From Alkalicoccus halolimnae (GTDB taxonomy: Bacteria > Bacillota > Bacilli > Bacillales > Salisediminibacteriaceae): a DNA stretch of 64,000 bases. Below, one piece after another: positions 1 through 8,375 of the stretch (its first letter is position 1; each line of letters opens with the position of its first letter). Both the position numbers and the translations under genes were made by a program. The stretch lies in contig NZ_CP144914.1 of NCBI RefSeq assembly GCF_008014775.2, forward strand, positions 3,162,001 through 3,226,000, written 5' to 3'. The notes below the pieces were generated by a model. The model saw only the letters and a program-made list of their open reading frames with translations, did not search any database and was not told the origin of the DNA.

Positions 1-3000
1 TGTGGCCGAACCCTTCCGTGCGGTTATCCACTACCTGAAAATAAAATTCTTCTCCAACATCATCTGACATATCCCAGCTGACTCTTCTGTATTGCTCAGA
101 TTGATTTCCTGTAGCGGTCTTGACCTTCGTTTCATCGTCAGCGCGTATAAGAGCCGCGTACAGGTTTTCCTCATCTCTTCCTCCGGATATCAGGAAGTCG
201 ATCCGGCCATTGCCTCCGAGTGTAAACACTTCGGAACGCATTTCTCCGGTCAACTCGTCTCCTCCAAGCTCAGGATTAAAACCCCAGTAGTGGTAATGAT
301 TCGGATCTACAGCAGTATGAGCCTGATTAAATGAACCTCCCCATCCCCAGTCATCTGCATCTGTTATATGTTCATCCTGAAAAGCATCACCTTCTGTCAC
401 TTCCCATCCTGATAAATCACCTGTTTGGAAATCATGGTTCGGGAGTGACTTGTTAGGGGTCTCTTCCAGACTGTCTCCGCTCATCGGAGGAGTTTTTTCT
501 CCATAGGCCGAGTTCATTTCCCAAATGTCAGCAGAGACAATTTCTGCCTCTCCACCTTCTGTCCATATATCAATTCCCATGGCATCAAGGGTTGGATAAA
601 CTCTTGAAGTGAGGCTGCGCTTGCCTTCTGCATAAGCTTCAATCATGGAACGATCCAGGAAGATCTCAACCTCCAGCGTCTCATTATTAAGCTTCAGTTC
701 TCCTTCATGTCTGCCTTTTCGAACGTCCGGGTCCAGACTCGACTGATTGCGGTCCAGTCCAAAACGCTCTTCTTCAAAGTTGTAGTACATCATCGTTTTC
801 TCTTCTCCGCCTTCACTTTCTCTTAAATTCAAACCAACTATTTCAGCATTTACATTCTCAATTTCCAGATTTATTTCCAGTGTGTCGCCTTCGACTTCTT
901 TTAATAGAGAACTCAGCTCTGCCGGTGTTGTATTTTTCTCGGAAAGCAGCTGTTTCCCACGCAGATTCTCAGTTTCCTCAATCGGTGCTATTCCCAGTTC
1001 ATTATCTTCCGTTAATGTCAGAGACAGCGGCAGTCCGGCATTATGTGCCCATCCTGCATCATAGTGAGCCTGTTCCGAACGGCGGTCCTGGGCTATGCTG
1101 TAAAGAATAGAACGTCCATCATGGTTTTCAAATCCGCTTGGACCCGTAAAGTGTTCCCCATAATCAAATAAACGAGGCTCCTCATGATCAGGGACAAATT
1201 TATTGTTTTCCCGGTCCCACTCGCCAATCCAGTGCCATACATATTTTACATCATGCTCACTGTAGCCGTCGTACCATGGATTAATAAAGAAAGCGTATTT
1301 GTCTGTTTCTTTTCCGTCTTCGTCTTTAAGCGGTAAAAAGACCGGAAGTTCCCAAACGTGTCCTGTAGCAGGATAGCTGCCGACATCTCCCGTGAAAAAC
1401 GGTCCTTCGTATTCCCATTCGTAAAGGTCTTCTGACGTATAAAGCAGCGCCGTTCCTCCGACGTGGGTCTCTCCGTCCTTAATGCCGGAACTGACGAGCT
1501 GATACCACGTGCCGTCTTCTTCCCAGACGTACGGATCACGGAACTGTCCGTACATGATTTCTCCTTCTTCTGCATGCAGATTTTCTTCCTGCACATTTAC
1601 CGGTTCATCATGCATGTTCCAATTGGGAAGATTGATGTTTCCATCGTCCGAAAACGTGCTTTCGGCAAGTCCTACCATCTGATTCGGTGTTTTACTGTCG
1701 TCTCCTGCTGTAAACAGAAGCACAGGCTCTCCTTCTTTATTAAATGCTGCATCACCGGACCATACGCCGTCCGGAGAGATCGAATCTCCTATCGGAGCGA
1801 GTGCAATCGGCATATCCTCCCAGTGAATCATATCGTCACTGACCGCATGCCCCCAGTGTATATGGTTCCAGTAAGGACCCTGTGGATTGTGCTGATAAAA
1901 GATATGATACCTGCCTTCATAATAAAAGGGAGCGTGTGGTTCATTCATCCAATGTTCCGGAGAAATCAGATGATACTGAGGGCGGTGCCGATCAGCGTCA
2001 TAACGGCTCCGATCATAGTCCAGCTGCGGCTCTGAAATTCCGCTTTCGAACTGCTGGTCGTAGCTTTCCAGCACACTGTCCGCCCCATAAGAATTGCCGT
2101 GAATTTTTAATTCATCGATCAATCCGTTAAACATATTAGCAGTGAACACTCCATTGATCAAAGCCGGCTCGTTATGCTTTCCAATTCTTAAAGGTTCATC
2201 TGATGGCTGGAACCGGGACCCGGAAGGAAGTGCTTTTTCTCCGGCTTTTTCGCCATTTAAGAAGAGCTGCATTATGTTGTTATCACCATCAAGAACAGCA
2301 GCGACGTGCGACCACTCATTTTTTTCCAATGGAGCGTCTTCGTCTGCCGAAAGCTCAAACCAGCCGCTGTCCATTCCTATTTCAAACGACCAGCTTCCAT
2401 GCCTCCCCATTCCAAGGTTGAAGCCTTCTTCTTTAAGGGGATCATGCTGATTAATAATGGTCGACTTCTTGTTTTCATTTCCCCATTCGTAAGCACGGGG
2501 AGCTACCCATGTTTCAATCGTAAACGTGCTGTTCAGCTCGGTGAAGTCCGCGGCTTCCCGCTCGATCCAAGTTGAATAGCCGTCAAACAGCAGTGCCTCC
2601 CCGGAAATACCTTCCCGCCACAGTGGAGGAGTCGACGGTTTATCAACGGCATCATTGAATACGTAGGAAATATCATCCTCATAACCGACCGCTCCGTCGA
2701 GCGTTTTATCGCCGTCACCTTCGTCAAACGACCAGTGGGAAACCAGATCCGGCAGTGGTGCTTCTTCATCAGCGCTGCCGTCTTCACTATAATAAGTCTG
2801 GAAATCGTCAACGTTAATATGGCCCCAGCCGCCCTCGTAATCATTAACGACTTCAAAATGGAGCTCTTTCCCTAAGTAATCTGATGCATCAAGCACGAAG
2901 CGTCGGTACGTTTCTCCGTTCTGATCATTGAACCGGTCGTTGGAAGCACGCATCACTTCTTCGCCGGTTTCTGAATCAACGAGAGCGACATAAAGATCCT

Positions 3001-3367
3001 CGCTGTTATTTCCGCCCCCAAGTAAAAAGGAAACCTGTCCCGTCCCTGCCAATTCGAAGGTGGAGGACTTGATTCTGCCGGTACTGTTATCTCCGTCATT
3101 TACAGCTCCCCAAAGATGGTAGTCTCCTTCGTGATTAAAAGGAACTCCTTCCCAGTAAGTAGACTGGGAGGTAACGTTCTCATCACTGAAGGCATCTCCC
3201 TCTATTACTTCCCACCCTGAGAGGTCCCCCGTTTCAAAACCGGGATTGTCAATTTCATGAGAGGAAGATTCAGCAGATACCTGCTGTGCTGTGTTCATTA
3301 AAAAGAAACTGGAAGCACCAAGTAAAATAAGGGATGCAGCGGCAGTCGGCTTTTTTATACTAGTCAA
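1..3367 (-). CDS. Secreted multidomain GH32 levanase/fructanase-like enzyme (3' end outside window)
   Basis: Likely hydrolyses levan or inulin outside the cell. About 1122 codons are visible and the frame is still open at base 1. The start is a TTG at 3367, eight bases after AGAAAGGGG. A signal peptide ends near residue 35 (motif VSAES). Next come a carbohydrate-binding-type module opening with NPGFETGDLSGW (about 40-200), a LamG/concanavalin-like domain (about 215-410), the GH32 five-blade propeller (about 460-800), the GH32 C-terminal sandwich, and a second copy of the first module (about 980 on, NHDFQTGDLSGW). GH32 landmarks are FRDP (Asp611) and HVWELP (Glu673). The usual WMNDPNG nucleophile motif reads WMNEPHAP, with Glu476 where Asp is expected. 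The gene lies downstream of the importer and intracellular GH32 genes, but 900 bp of repeats separate them, so it may have its own promoter. GH32 membership is clear; the exact substrate is inferred. Confidence 0.9.
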   Translation of the reverse strand, partial: MTSIKKPTAAASLILLGASSFFLMNTAQQVSAESSSHEIDNPGFETGDLSGWEVIEGDAFSDENVTSQSTYWEGVPFNHEGDYHLWGAVNDGDNSTGRIKSSTFELAGTGQVSFLLGGGNNSEDLYVALVDSETGEEVMRASNDRFNDQNGETYRRFVLDASDYLGKELHFEVVNDYEGGWGHINVDDFQTYYSEDGSADEEAPLPDLVSHWSFDEGDGDKTLDGAVGYEDDISYVFNDAVDKPSTPPLWREGISGEALLFDGYSTWIEREAADFTELNSTFTIETWVAPRAYEWGNENKKSTIINQHDPLKEEGFNLGMGRHGSWSFEIGMDSGWFELSADEDAPLEKNEWSHVAAVLDGDNNIMQLFLNGEKAGEKALPSGSRFQPSDEPLRIGKHNEPALINGVFTANMFNGLIDELKIHGNSYGADSVLESYDQQFESGISEPQLDYDRSRYDADRHRPQYHLISPEHWMNEPHAPFYYEGRYHIFYQHNPQGPYWNHIHWGHAVSDDMIHWEDMPIALAPIGDSISPDGVWSGDAAFNKEGEPVLLFTAGDDSKTPNQMVGLAESTFSDDGNINLPNWNMHDEPVNVQEENLHAEEGEIMYGQFRDPYVWEEDGTWYQLVSSGIKDGETHVGGTALLYTSEDLYEWEYEGPFFTGDVGSYPATGHVWELPVFLPLKDEDGKETDKYAFFINPWYDGYSEHDVKYVWHWIGEWDRENNKFVPDHEEPRLFDYGEHFTGPSGFENHDGRSILYSIAQDRRSEQAHYDAGWAHNAGLPLSLTLTEDNELGIAPIEETENLRGKQLLSEKNTTPAELSSLLKEVEGDTLEINLEIENVNAEIVGLNLRESEGGEEKTMMYYNFEEERFGLDRNQSSLDPDVRKGRHEGELKLNNETLEVEIFLDRSMIEAYAEGKRSLTSRVYPTLDAMGIDIWTEGGEAEIVSADIWEMNSAYGEKTPPMSGDSLEETPNKSLPNHDFQTGDLSGWEVTEGDAFQDEHITDADDWGWGGSFNQAHTAVDPNHYHYWGFNPELGGDELTGEMRSEVFTLGGNGRIDFLISGGRDEENLYAALIRADDETKVKTATGNQSEQYRRVSWDMSDDVGEEFYFQVVDNRTEGFGH

Positions 3368-3449
3368 ATACGTATGCCCCTTTCTTGTTTCGATTTTTAA
3401 ATGATGGTGTTAAGTAGTCAGAGGTGAAGGTTATAACCTGAGGTTTTTA

Positions 3450-3600
3450 TATGGATATGAGCGCAGTGAAAGATGTCAGCTCCCGGAGGAGGAAGCGCTG
3501 TCTGAATTGGAGGTCATGTACATTGTTCGGTTTTAACTCCCTGACTTCTATTATGAAATTGATTCGACTAATTTCTATCTATAAAAATAGCTGTGTTAAA
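3450..3600 (+). repeat. GC-rich intergenic repeat, type R3 (short copy)
   Basis: It contains CTCCCGGAGGAGGAAGCGCT and GTCTGAA, then a conserved tail: TGTACATTGTTCGG, a CTTCTATTATGAA-type block and TTGATTC. The same order of blocks recurs at 28915-29105 and, more weakly, at 11125-11305. It is far richer in GC than the AT-rich sequence around it. It sits upstream of the levanase-like gene on the other strand. Confidence 0.6.
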
Positions 3601-3808
3601 GCTGTTGTTGATAAATACAGAAAGCCCGCTGGTTAAATCAGGAAGGTACCAGGGTAGAAGCCAGTGCCAAGGTGATTTTTCAAGACCCCTGCGGAAAAAG
3701 AAAGCGGGAAGATCCTCCCGGACGCAAGGGAGGGAGAGCTGAAGGCTTTCTCCACGGCAGGCGAAGAAAAAGGAGCCGCAGACAATCCAATAACAACACG
3801 GAGCTTTA
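3601..3808 (+). repeat. GC-rich intergenic repeat, type R2
   Basis: About 200 bp, nearly identical to 20816-21018 and partly to 45590-45748. Shared blocks are ACAGAAAGCCCGCTGGTT, GAAGGTACC, AGAAGCCAGTGCCAAGGTGA, CCTGCGGAAAAAGAAAGCGG, GAAGATCCTCCCGGACG, GAGCTGAAGGCTTTCTCC and GAGCTTTAAC. It runs directly into the R1 element that follows. Open frames across it also appear in the other copies because the DNA is repeated; I do not regard them as genes. Confidence 0.8.
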
Positions 3809-4134
3809 ACAGAGACACTCATGCAAATATTTTTGCACCATGAAGCATGAAAATGCCCTTTTACAAGAATAGAATTTCCCATCTATAAAGGTGGTATGAA
3901 TGATGTTCAAGAAAGATCTTCTTTAGTAGGTGGCAGATACTTTACTATCTTTTTACCGTAAGCTGGAGTGGCCATGGGGCGACTCCGGGGCGATCAAGGA
4001 CGAGCTGAAGATCCATCCCTCCGACCGCAGGGAGGAAGGGATTAGCTGAGGCCGGCCCGCCCGGAAAGCGTCCCCATGGAAACGAAAGCGACCATTCATT
4101 GCTTATCTGTTTTATTTTCAAGGTAGCCTTTTTA
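3809..4134 (+). repeat. Full-length R1 intergenic element
   Basis: The longest form of the R1 family, about 325 bp. It has a 5' part (GAGACACTCATGCA, GCATGAAAATGCCC, a GAATTTCCC block, TATAAAGG), a middle (TTTACCGTAAGCTGGAG, ATGGGGCGACTCC, AGGACGAGC, GAAGATCCATCC) and a 3' part (AGCTGAGGCCGGCCCGCC, GGAAAGCGTCCCCATGG, AACGAAAGCG, TTTTATTTTCAAGGTAGCC). Matching copies are at 31009-31317 and, inverted, 45162-45425. Its conserved strand is antisense to the YesL-like gene whose stop lies about 145 bases away. The 4200-4265 stretch beyond it holds a fragment of an inverted R2-like module (CTGCCGTGGAGG). Confidence 0.8.
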
Positions 4135-4278
4135 ATAAAGTTATCTTCTGTCATCGTGAGCCGGAAAGATAAGTTCCCTTTTTTCGCGTAAGAGCCAAGT
4201 CTGTTGTTGATACATGTAGAATACTCCGCTTCGGCCTGCCGTGGAGGGGATTTCCGGTCTATTCGGAAGCTGAGCGGT

Positions 4279-4878
4279 TCATTCCCTGCTCCCGAATAGA
4301 AGAACAGCTGCGCCGCATGCAATACTTACACTGTAAACCGGCATTAATCCGGGCATCATTGAATTGGCAGCGTAAACAGCCACGATTCCAATCAGCAGAA
4401 AGAACATCTTTCCCGGAGCGAACACCATTTTCTGCAGAGCAGGCAGGATGTCACTTTTTGTGATCTTCCCCCCGGTCTTTTCTGCAAGTGTGACCCCCAT
4501 TACGAGAAGCCAGCCTGCTCCAAGAAAGAATACAAGGAGGGTGCTGAAACTGAAGACATAGAATATAAAACCGCTTAGAGAGCTGATAAAGTAAAGATTC
4601 CAGTAAACCACTACCGCAAGTAATACAAAACATACAGTAATCAGATTACCTCTTACAAAAGCGGAACGGTACGTCTGCCAGAAGGTGGATACTAAAGGAG
4701 GATCTTCCCCTTTCTGCCAGCAGAGAATCAATCGGCACATGGCAATCCATGCTGGATAGAATCCGAATACAATCATCCCGGCCAGTGTAAAACCGATCCA
4801 CAAAAGATTTACAAGAGCTAATTTCATCATCCAGTCCGTAATCCGGTAAATAAATCCTGACGTACCCGAAAGCTGCAT
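4279..4878 (-). CDS. YesL-like DUF624 membrane protein
   Basis: 199 residues, four to five hydrophobic segments and the family N-terminal pattern (YRITDWMMKLALVNLLWIGFT begins near residue 11). DUF624/YesL proteins are small membrane proteins of unknown mechanism that travel with carbohydrate ABC importers in Bacillales. It is the last gene of the run from the binding protein, about 20 bases after the intracellular GH32 gene. A second member of the family is at 23014-23652. The C-terminus is slightly shorter than usual and close to repeat DNA, so the last residues may be altered. Confidence 0.82.
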   Translation of the reverse strand: MQLSGTSGFIYRITDWMMKLALVNLLWIGFTLAGMIVFGFYPAWIAMCRLILCWQKGEDPPLVSTFWQTYRSAFVRGNLITVCFVLLAVVVYWNLYFISSLSGFIFYVFSFSTLLVFFLGAGWLLVMGVTLAEKTGGKITKSDILPALQKMVFAPGKMFFLLIGIVAVYAANSMMPGLMPVYSVSIACGAAVLLFGSRE

Positions 4879-4899
4879 TTTCTTCTCCCTCCCTGTTCC

Positions 4900-6378
4900 T
4901 TATTTCCAGACAGAATGCATTACTTCTCCTTTTAAATGGATTTCAGAACTTCCTTTTCCTGAAATATAGTAGTTTGACTGATTCTCCGGCAGAATTAAAT
5001 TGCACATCGTCTGTTCTCCATCATTGATGAAAATCTCTACAGAACTTCTGTCGACTACAAAAAGTAATTTAAGCATTTCTCTGCTTTTATCGAACGGGGC
5101 TGTAGTAACGGCGGGGAAATCTTTATGAAAACTGCTCATTTTCATTTTCGCACGGTCAAAAGAGATCGTTCCCGCTTCTGCATTAACTTTCACCTCACAC
5201 CCCGGAGCGTCCGCATTATCAAACAATTCAAACGTAGCAGGCTGCTTTTTATCGAGTGGAATGCTTACTTCCAGCTTAAACGGAGTGGAAGGCTGCTCAC
5301 AGATGATCTGCTTTGTTGTCTGCATAATCTCGACCGATTTTTCTATAAAAATATCTCCTGTATAGGCTTCCATCTCCGCCGCCGGCAGCTGCGTCAACTG
5401 GAAGCGGCCGTTCTCTTTCTTTATTACATTTACTTCCCTCGGAAGACTCATCGCACTCCGCCATGGCTCAGTAGGGACCTCGTTGGCATACTGCCAGTTA
5501 CTCATCCAGGCAAGCCAAATCCGGCGGCCGTCCATTTCCGGAATGTCCGAAAACGACTGGGTGGCATAATAGTCTTTTCCGTAATCAATCCACTGAACAT
5601 CCTCCGGAGCTGTATCTGCTGTAAAAACCTTTCCGTCAAAGTTTCCGAGGAAATACTGGCCTCCTGATCCCCCTGCAGCTGCACCGTCTCCGATATCCAC
5701 CTGTAAGACCCATTTGCTGTTTTCTTCGCCTGGTACGTAAAACGCCAGAAGATCAGGGCATTCCCATACTCCTCCATGCGCACCGTATTCCGCTCCAAAT
5801 ACGCTTGCAAATTCCCAGGTTTTCAAGTCTTCGGAAGTGTAAAACATTACTTCCTGACCAGCAGCAAGCACCATTACCCACCGGGCGGAATCGTCGTGAT
5901 AAAACACTTTCGGATCACGGAAATCAATTTTCCCCGGATTCGGAATAACCGGATTGCCTTCATATTTAGTCCACGTTCGTCCCCGGTCCACGCTGTAAGC
6001 TATACTCTGCTGCTGAAAATCTCCTTTGGCACTTGTATAAACCGCCACCAGGCCATCCTCACCATCAAAGAATCCGCTCGAATCCTCCCAGTCTACAACA
6101 ACGCTTCCCGAAAAAATCATTCCCAGCTCATCCGGTGCGAGTGCTATCGGCAGGTGTTTCCATGCAAACATATCCTCACTTACTGCATGACCCCAGTGCA
6201 TCGGCCCCCACTGTCTGCTGTATGGATGATATTGATAAAATAAATGATATTCTCCCTCGTAATAAACCATTCCATTCGGATCGTTCATCCACTGACTCTC
6301 CGGTGTGAAATGCAGCTGTGGACGATACGGTTCCTCATAAGTCTCCACTCCCGCAGAAGACTGCATCGGCTTTTTCAT
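4900..6378 (-). CDS. Intracellular GH32 fructan/sucrose hydrolase
   Basis: 492 residues without a signal peptide, so it acts in the cytoplasm on imported fructo-oligosaccharides or sucrose-type sugars. The GH32 active site is complete: WMNDPNG with nucleophile Asp33, FRDP with Asp155, and WECPD with the acid/base Glu206. The C-terminal third is the usual GH32 beta-sandwich. I place the start at ATG 6378, eight bases after GGAG, rather than at the upstream GTG (6387), which overlaps the ribosome site. It lies in the same run as the importer genes. Contrast the secreted paralogue at 1-3367, which lacks the canonical nucleophile motif. Exo-fructanase versus sucrase activity cannot be decided here. 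Confidence 0.92.
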   Translation of the reverse strand: MKKPMQSSAGVETYEEPYRPQLHFTPESQWMNDPNGMVYYEGEYHLFYQYHPYSRQWGPMHWGHAVSEDMFAWKHLPIALAPDELGMIFSGSVVVDWEDSSGFFDGEDGLVAVYTSAKGDFQQQSIAYSVDRGRTWTKYEGNPVIPNPGKIDFRDPKVFYHDDSARWVMVLAAGQEVMFYTSEDLKTWEFASVFGAEYGAHGGVWECPDLLAFYVPGEENSKWVLQVDIGDGAAAGGSGGQYFLGNFDGKVFTADTAPEDVQWIDYGKDYYATQSFSDIPEMDGRRIWLAWMSNWQYANEVPTEPWRSAMSLPREVNVIKKENGRFQLTQLPAAEMEAYTGDIFIEKSVEIMQTTKQIICEQPSTPFKLEVSIPLDKKQPATFELFDNADAPGCEVKVNAEAGTISFDRAKMKMSSFHKDFPAVTTAPFDKSREMLKLLFVVDRSSVEIFINDGEQTMCNLILPENQSNYYISGKGSSEIHLKGEVMHSVWK

Positions 6379-6511
6379 TCTCATCACTCCTTGTCCTATT
6401 TTCTAAATATTTATTTCAGGTATGTTCAAAACTCCCGCTGAGTGAGAGGAAGCCAGGGCACTGCGTTTCTCCCCGCAGAATCTGCCCGGAACCCTAATCT
6501 TCCAACAGGGA

Positions 6512-7366
6512 TTAATTTTTAGAACCTGTATGAGCGAGCCCCTGCACATAGTATCGCTGCAGGAAAATAAATATGATCAGCATCGGCACCGTTGCTACTG
6601 TCAGAGCAGCCATAACCTGCCCCCACTGTACCGGCGGCTGGTTCATAAAGTACTGCAGCCCGATCTGTATCGTTCTCATACTGTCATCGTTCGCCACTAC
6701 GAGCGGCCAGAGAAAATCGTTCCAGTGGTTAATAAACAGGACAATTGCCACTGTCGCAAAAACCGGCTTGGTCAAAGGTACGATAATTTTAAAAAAGATA
6801 CCCAGCTGGGAACACCCGTCTATCTTTGCCGCTTCCTCCAACTCTCTGGGAAAATCCAGTAAGAACTGGCGGAATAAAAAGATCGCAAAGGCGTTCGCGA
6901 TAAAAGGGACTATTAAACCTGTATACGTATTCACCCACCCCAGGTTGAAAACAAGCACATACAGCGGCAGAAAAATACTTTCCGGCGGAATAATCAGTGT
7001 CGCAATAATGACGGCCAGCCAGAAATTTCTAAAAGGAAAGTTAAAGCGAGCCAGAGCATAACCTGCCATCGAGTTGACTATTAAACCAAAAATAATAATT
7101 CCTATAGTGTAAATCAGGCTGTTCATGATATAGCGCATCAAATTAACCCGCTCGAACGCCATCACGTAATTTTGGAAATATCCCCCGTCTATTTCATTCG
7201 GAAGAGGAGGCAGAAAGGCACGAAAAGAAGTCATATCCCGAAAAATCAGTAAATCTCCTTTTAACGAAGACATGATCATCCAAACCAGTGGAAAAAGAAA
7301 GATAACAGCGAGCAGACTGGTAATTACGTAGAGAAGAATTTTTTTACCTGTTCGATTTTTTTCCAT
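6512..7366 (-). CDS. Carbohydrate ABC transporter permease (MalG type)
   Basis: 284 residues, six predicted membrane helices. The cytoplasmic EAA loop reads EEAAKIDGCSQLGIFFKIIVP, the contact site for the ATPase. It forms the channel with the permease encoded just upstream. The ATG at 7366 lies ten bases after GAGGGGG; the in-frame TTG at 7375 is too close to that site. No ATPase gene is present in the locus, so a shared MsmK/MsmX-type ATPase encoded elsewhere is inferred. Confidence 0.93.
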   Translation of the reverse strand: MEKNRTGKKILLYVITSLLAVIFLFPLVWMIMSSLKGDLLIFRDMTSFRAFLPPLPNEIDGGYFQNYVMAFERVNLMRYIMNSLIYTIGIIIFGLIVNSMAGYALARFNFPFRNFWLAVIIATLIIPPESIFLPLYVLVFNLGWVNTYTGLIVPFIANAFAIFLFRQFLLDFPRELEEAAKIDGCSQLGIFFKIIVPLTKPVFATVAIVLFINHWNDFLWPLVVANDDSMRTIQIGLQYFMNQPPVQWGQVMAALTVATVPMLIIFIFLQRYYVQGLAHTGSKN

Positions 7367-7371
7367 CTGTA

Positions 7372-8274
7372 TCAAGCCCCCTCTTCCCTGGCAAGAATTC
7401 GCTGTACGATCGTTATAATAAGTACCATCAGTGTAAACACAACCGCCATTGCCGAAGCGTATCCTACGTCCCGGTAGTTAAAGCCGACTTCATAAATATG
7501 ATAGACAAGGGATTTTGTAGAACCGAGCGGTCCGCCCTGGGTCATAATCATCGGCTGCACGAGCAGCTTGAAGGCTGCAATGGTAATAGTAATGAAAATG
7601 AAAACCGAAATGTTTTTCAAACCAGGCAGCGTCACGTGTAGAAATTTTTGGAACTTGCTTGCCCCGTCAATGTCCGCCGCTTCGTAAAGGTGATTCGGTA
7701 TATTCTGAAGGCCGGCGAGAAAAATCATCATTTGAAAACCGGCACCCTGCCATACACTCATCGCAATAATGGAATTCATTGCCTGATCAGGACTGGTCAA
7801 GAACGGCTGGGCAGGAATTCCGAACACACCGAGCAGTTCATTGATCAACCCTTCATTCGGGTTGTACATAAAGGTCCATAAGATCGAAACAACGACCAGC
7901 GACATCACGACCGGTGAGAAATAAGCCGTCCGGAAAAATACTTTAAAACGCAGCTTTCTGTTTACAAGCAGTGCGAGCCCAAGCGCTACACTGATCTGTA
8001 TAGGCACAACAAGAACGGCAAAATATATCGTATTTATAAGCGCCTGCCTGAACTCTGCATCACCTAAAATAGTTTGAAAGTTGGCCAGCCCTACGAAATT
8101 TTCTTCTCCAGGGCGAAGTATGTAGAAGTCGGTTAAACTGTAGTAAAAAGCTGCTCCCATCGGATATAAAAGAAAAATACCCAGTAAAATAAGTGCCGGA
8201 AGTAAAAATAAATACCCTGTTACTGCTTCTTTTCCCTGAAGGGTTTTCATCCTGAATTTTTTTGGCCCTGCCAT
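7372..8274 (-). CDS. Sugar ABC transporter permease (MalF type)
   Basis: 300 residues, six predicted helices, EAA loop YEAADIDGASKFQKFLHVTLP. Start ATG follows GGAGGGAGATCG. The stop lies within a few bases of the next permease start, so the pair is translationally linked. Part of the fructan importer. Confidence 0.94.
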   Translation of the reverse strand: MAGPKKFRMKTLQGKEAVTGYLFLLPALILLGIFLLYPMGAAFYYSLTDFYILRPGEENFVGLANFQTILGDAEFRQALINTIYFAVLVVPIQISVALGLALLVNRKLRFKVFFRTAYFSPVVMSLVVVSILWTFMYNPNEGLINELLGVFGIPAQPFLTSPDQAMNSIIAMSVWQGAGFQMMIFLAGLQNIPNHLYEAADIDGASKFQKFLHVTLPGLKNISVFIFITITIAAFKLLVQPMIMTQGGPLGSTKSLVYHIYEVGFNYRDVGYASAMAVVFTLMVLIITIVQRILAREEGA

Positions 8275-8314
8275 CGATCTCCCTCCTTCGTTTTCTTCTG
8301 GCTTGCTATAAACA

Positions 8315-8347
8315 GGAGCTGTCCCAAAGTTTCATTAGGACAGCTCC
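8315..8347 (-). promoter_or_regulatory. Intercistronic stem-loop after the binding-protein gene
   Basis: GGAGCTGTCC and its exact complement GGACAGCTCC are separated by 13 bases, between the binding-protein stop and the first permease start. There is no U-run on either strand, so it looks like an RNA-stabilising or partial-attenuation hairpin that would keep binding-protein mRNA in excess. The same arrangement occurs at 25532-25553 in the second importer operon. Confidence 0.65.
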
Positions 8348-8375
8348 CGAAAACTTTACGATGAATAAGGGAGCT

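Noticed and set aside
880..1110. Plus-strand frames across the levanase-like gene (also 1463-2035, 2142-2450)
   Set aside because: Shadows of the minus-strand gene, which has a signal peptide, domains and continuous codon pattern.
3428..3439. AGGTTATAACCT palindrome upstream of the levanase-like gene
   Set aside because: Only 12 bp and AT-centred; no matching site elsewhere in the locus, so an operator cannot be supported.
3568..3882. Minus-strand open frame over R2/R1, with a near-identical frame at 20651-21004 (both contain AEKAFSSPSLASGR and FPLSFSAGVLK)
   Set aside because: The similarity is explained by repeated DNA, not protein conservation. Frames start and stop at different points, have no ribosome site, and are lost in other copies.
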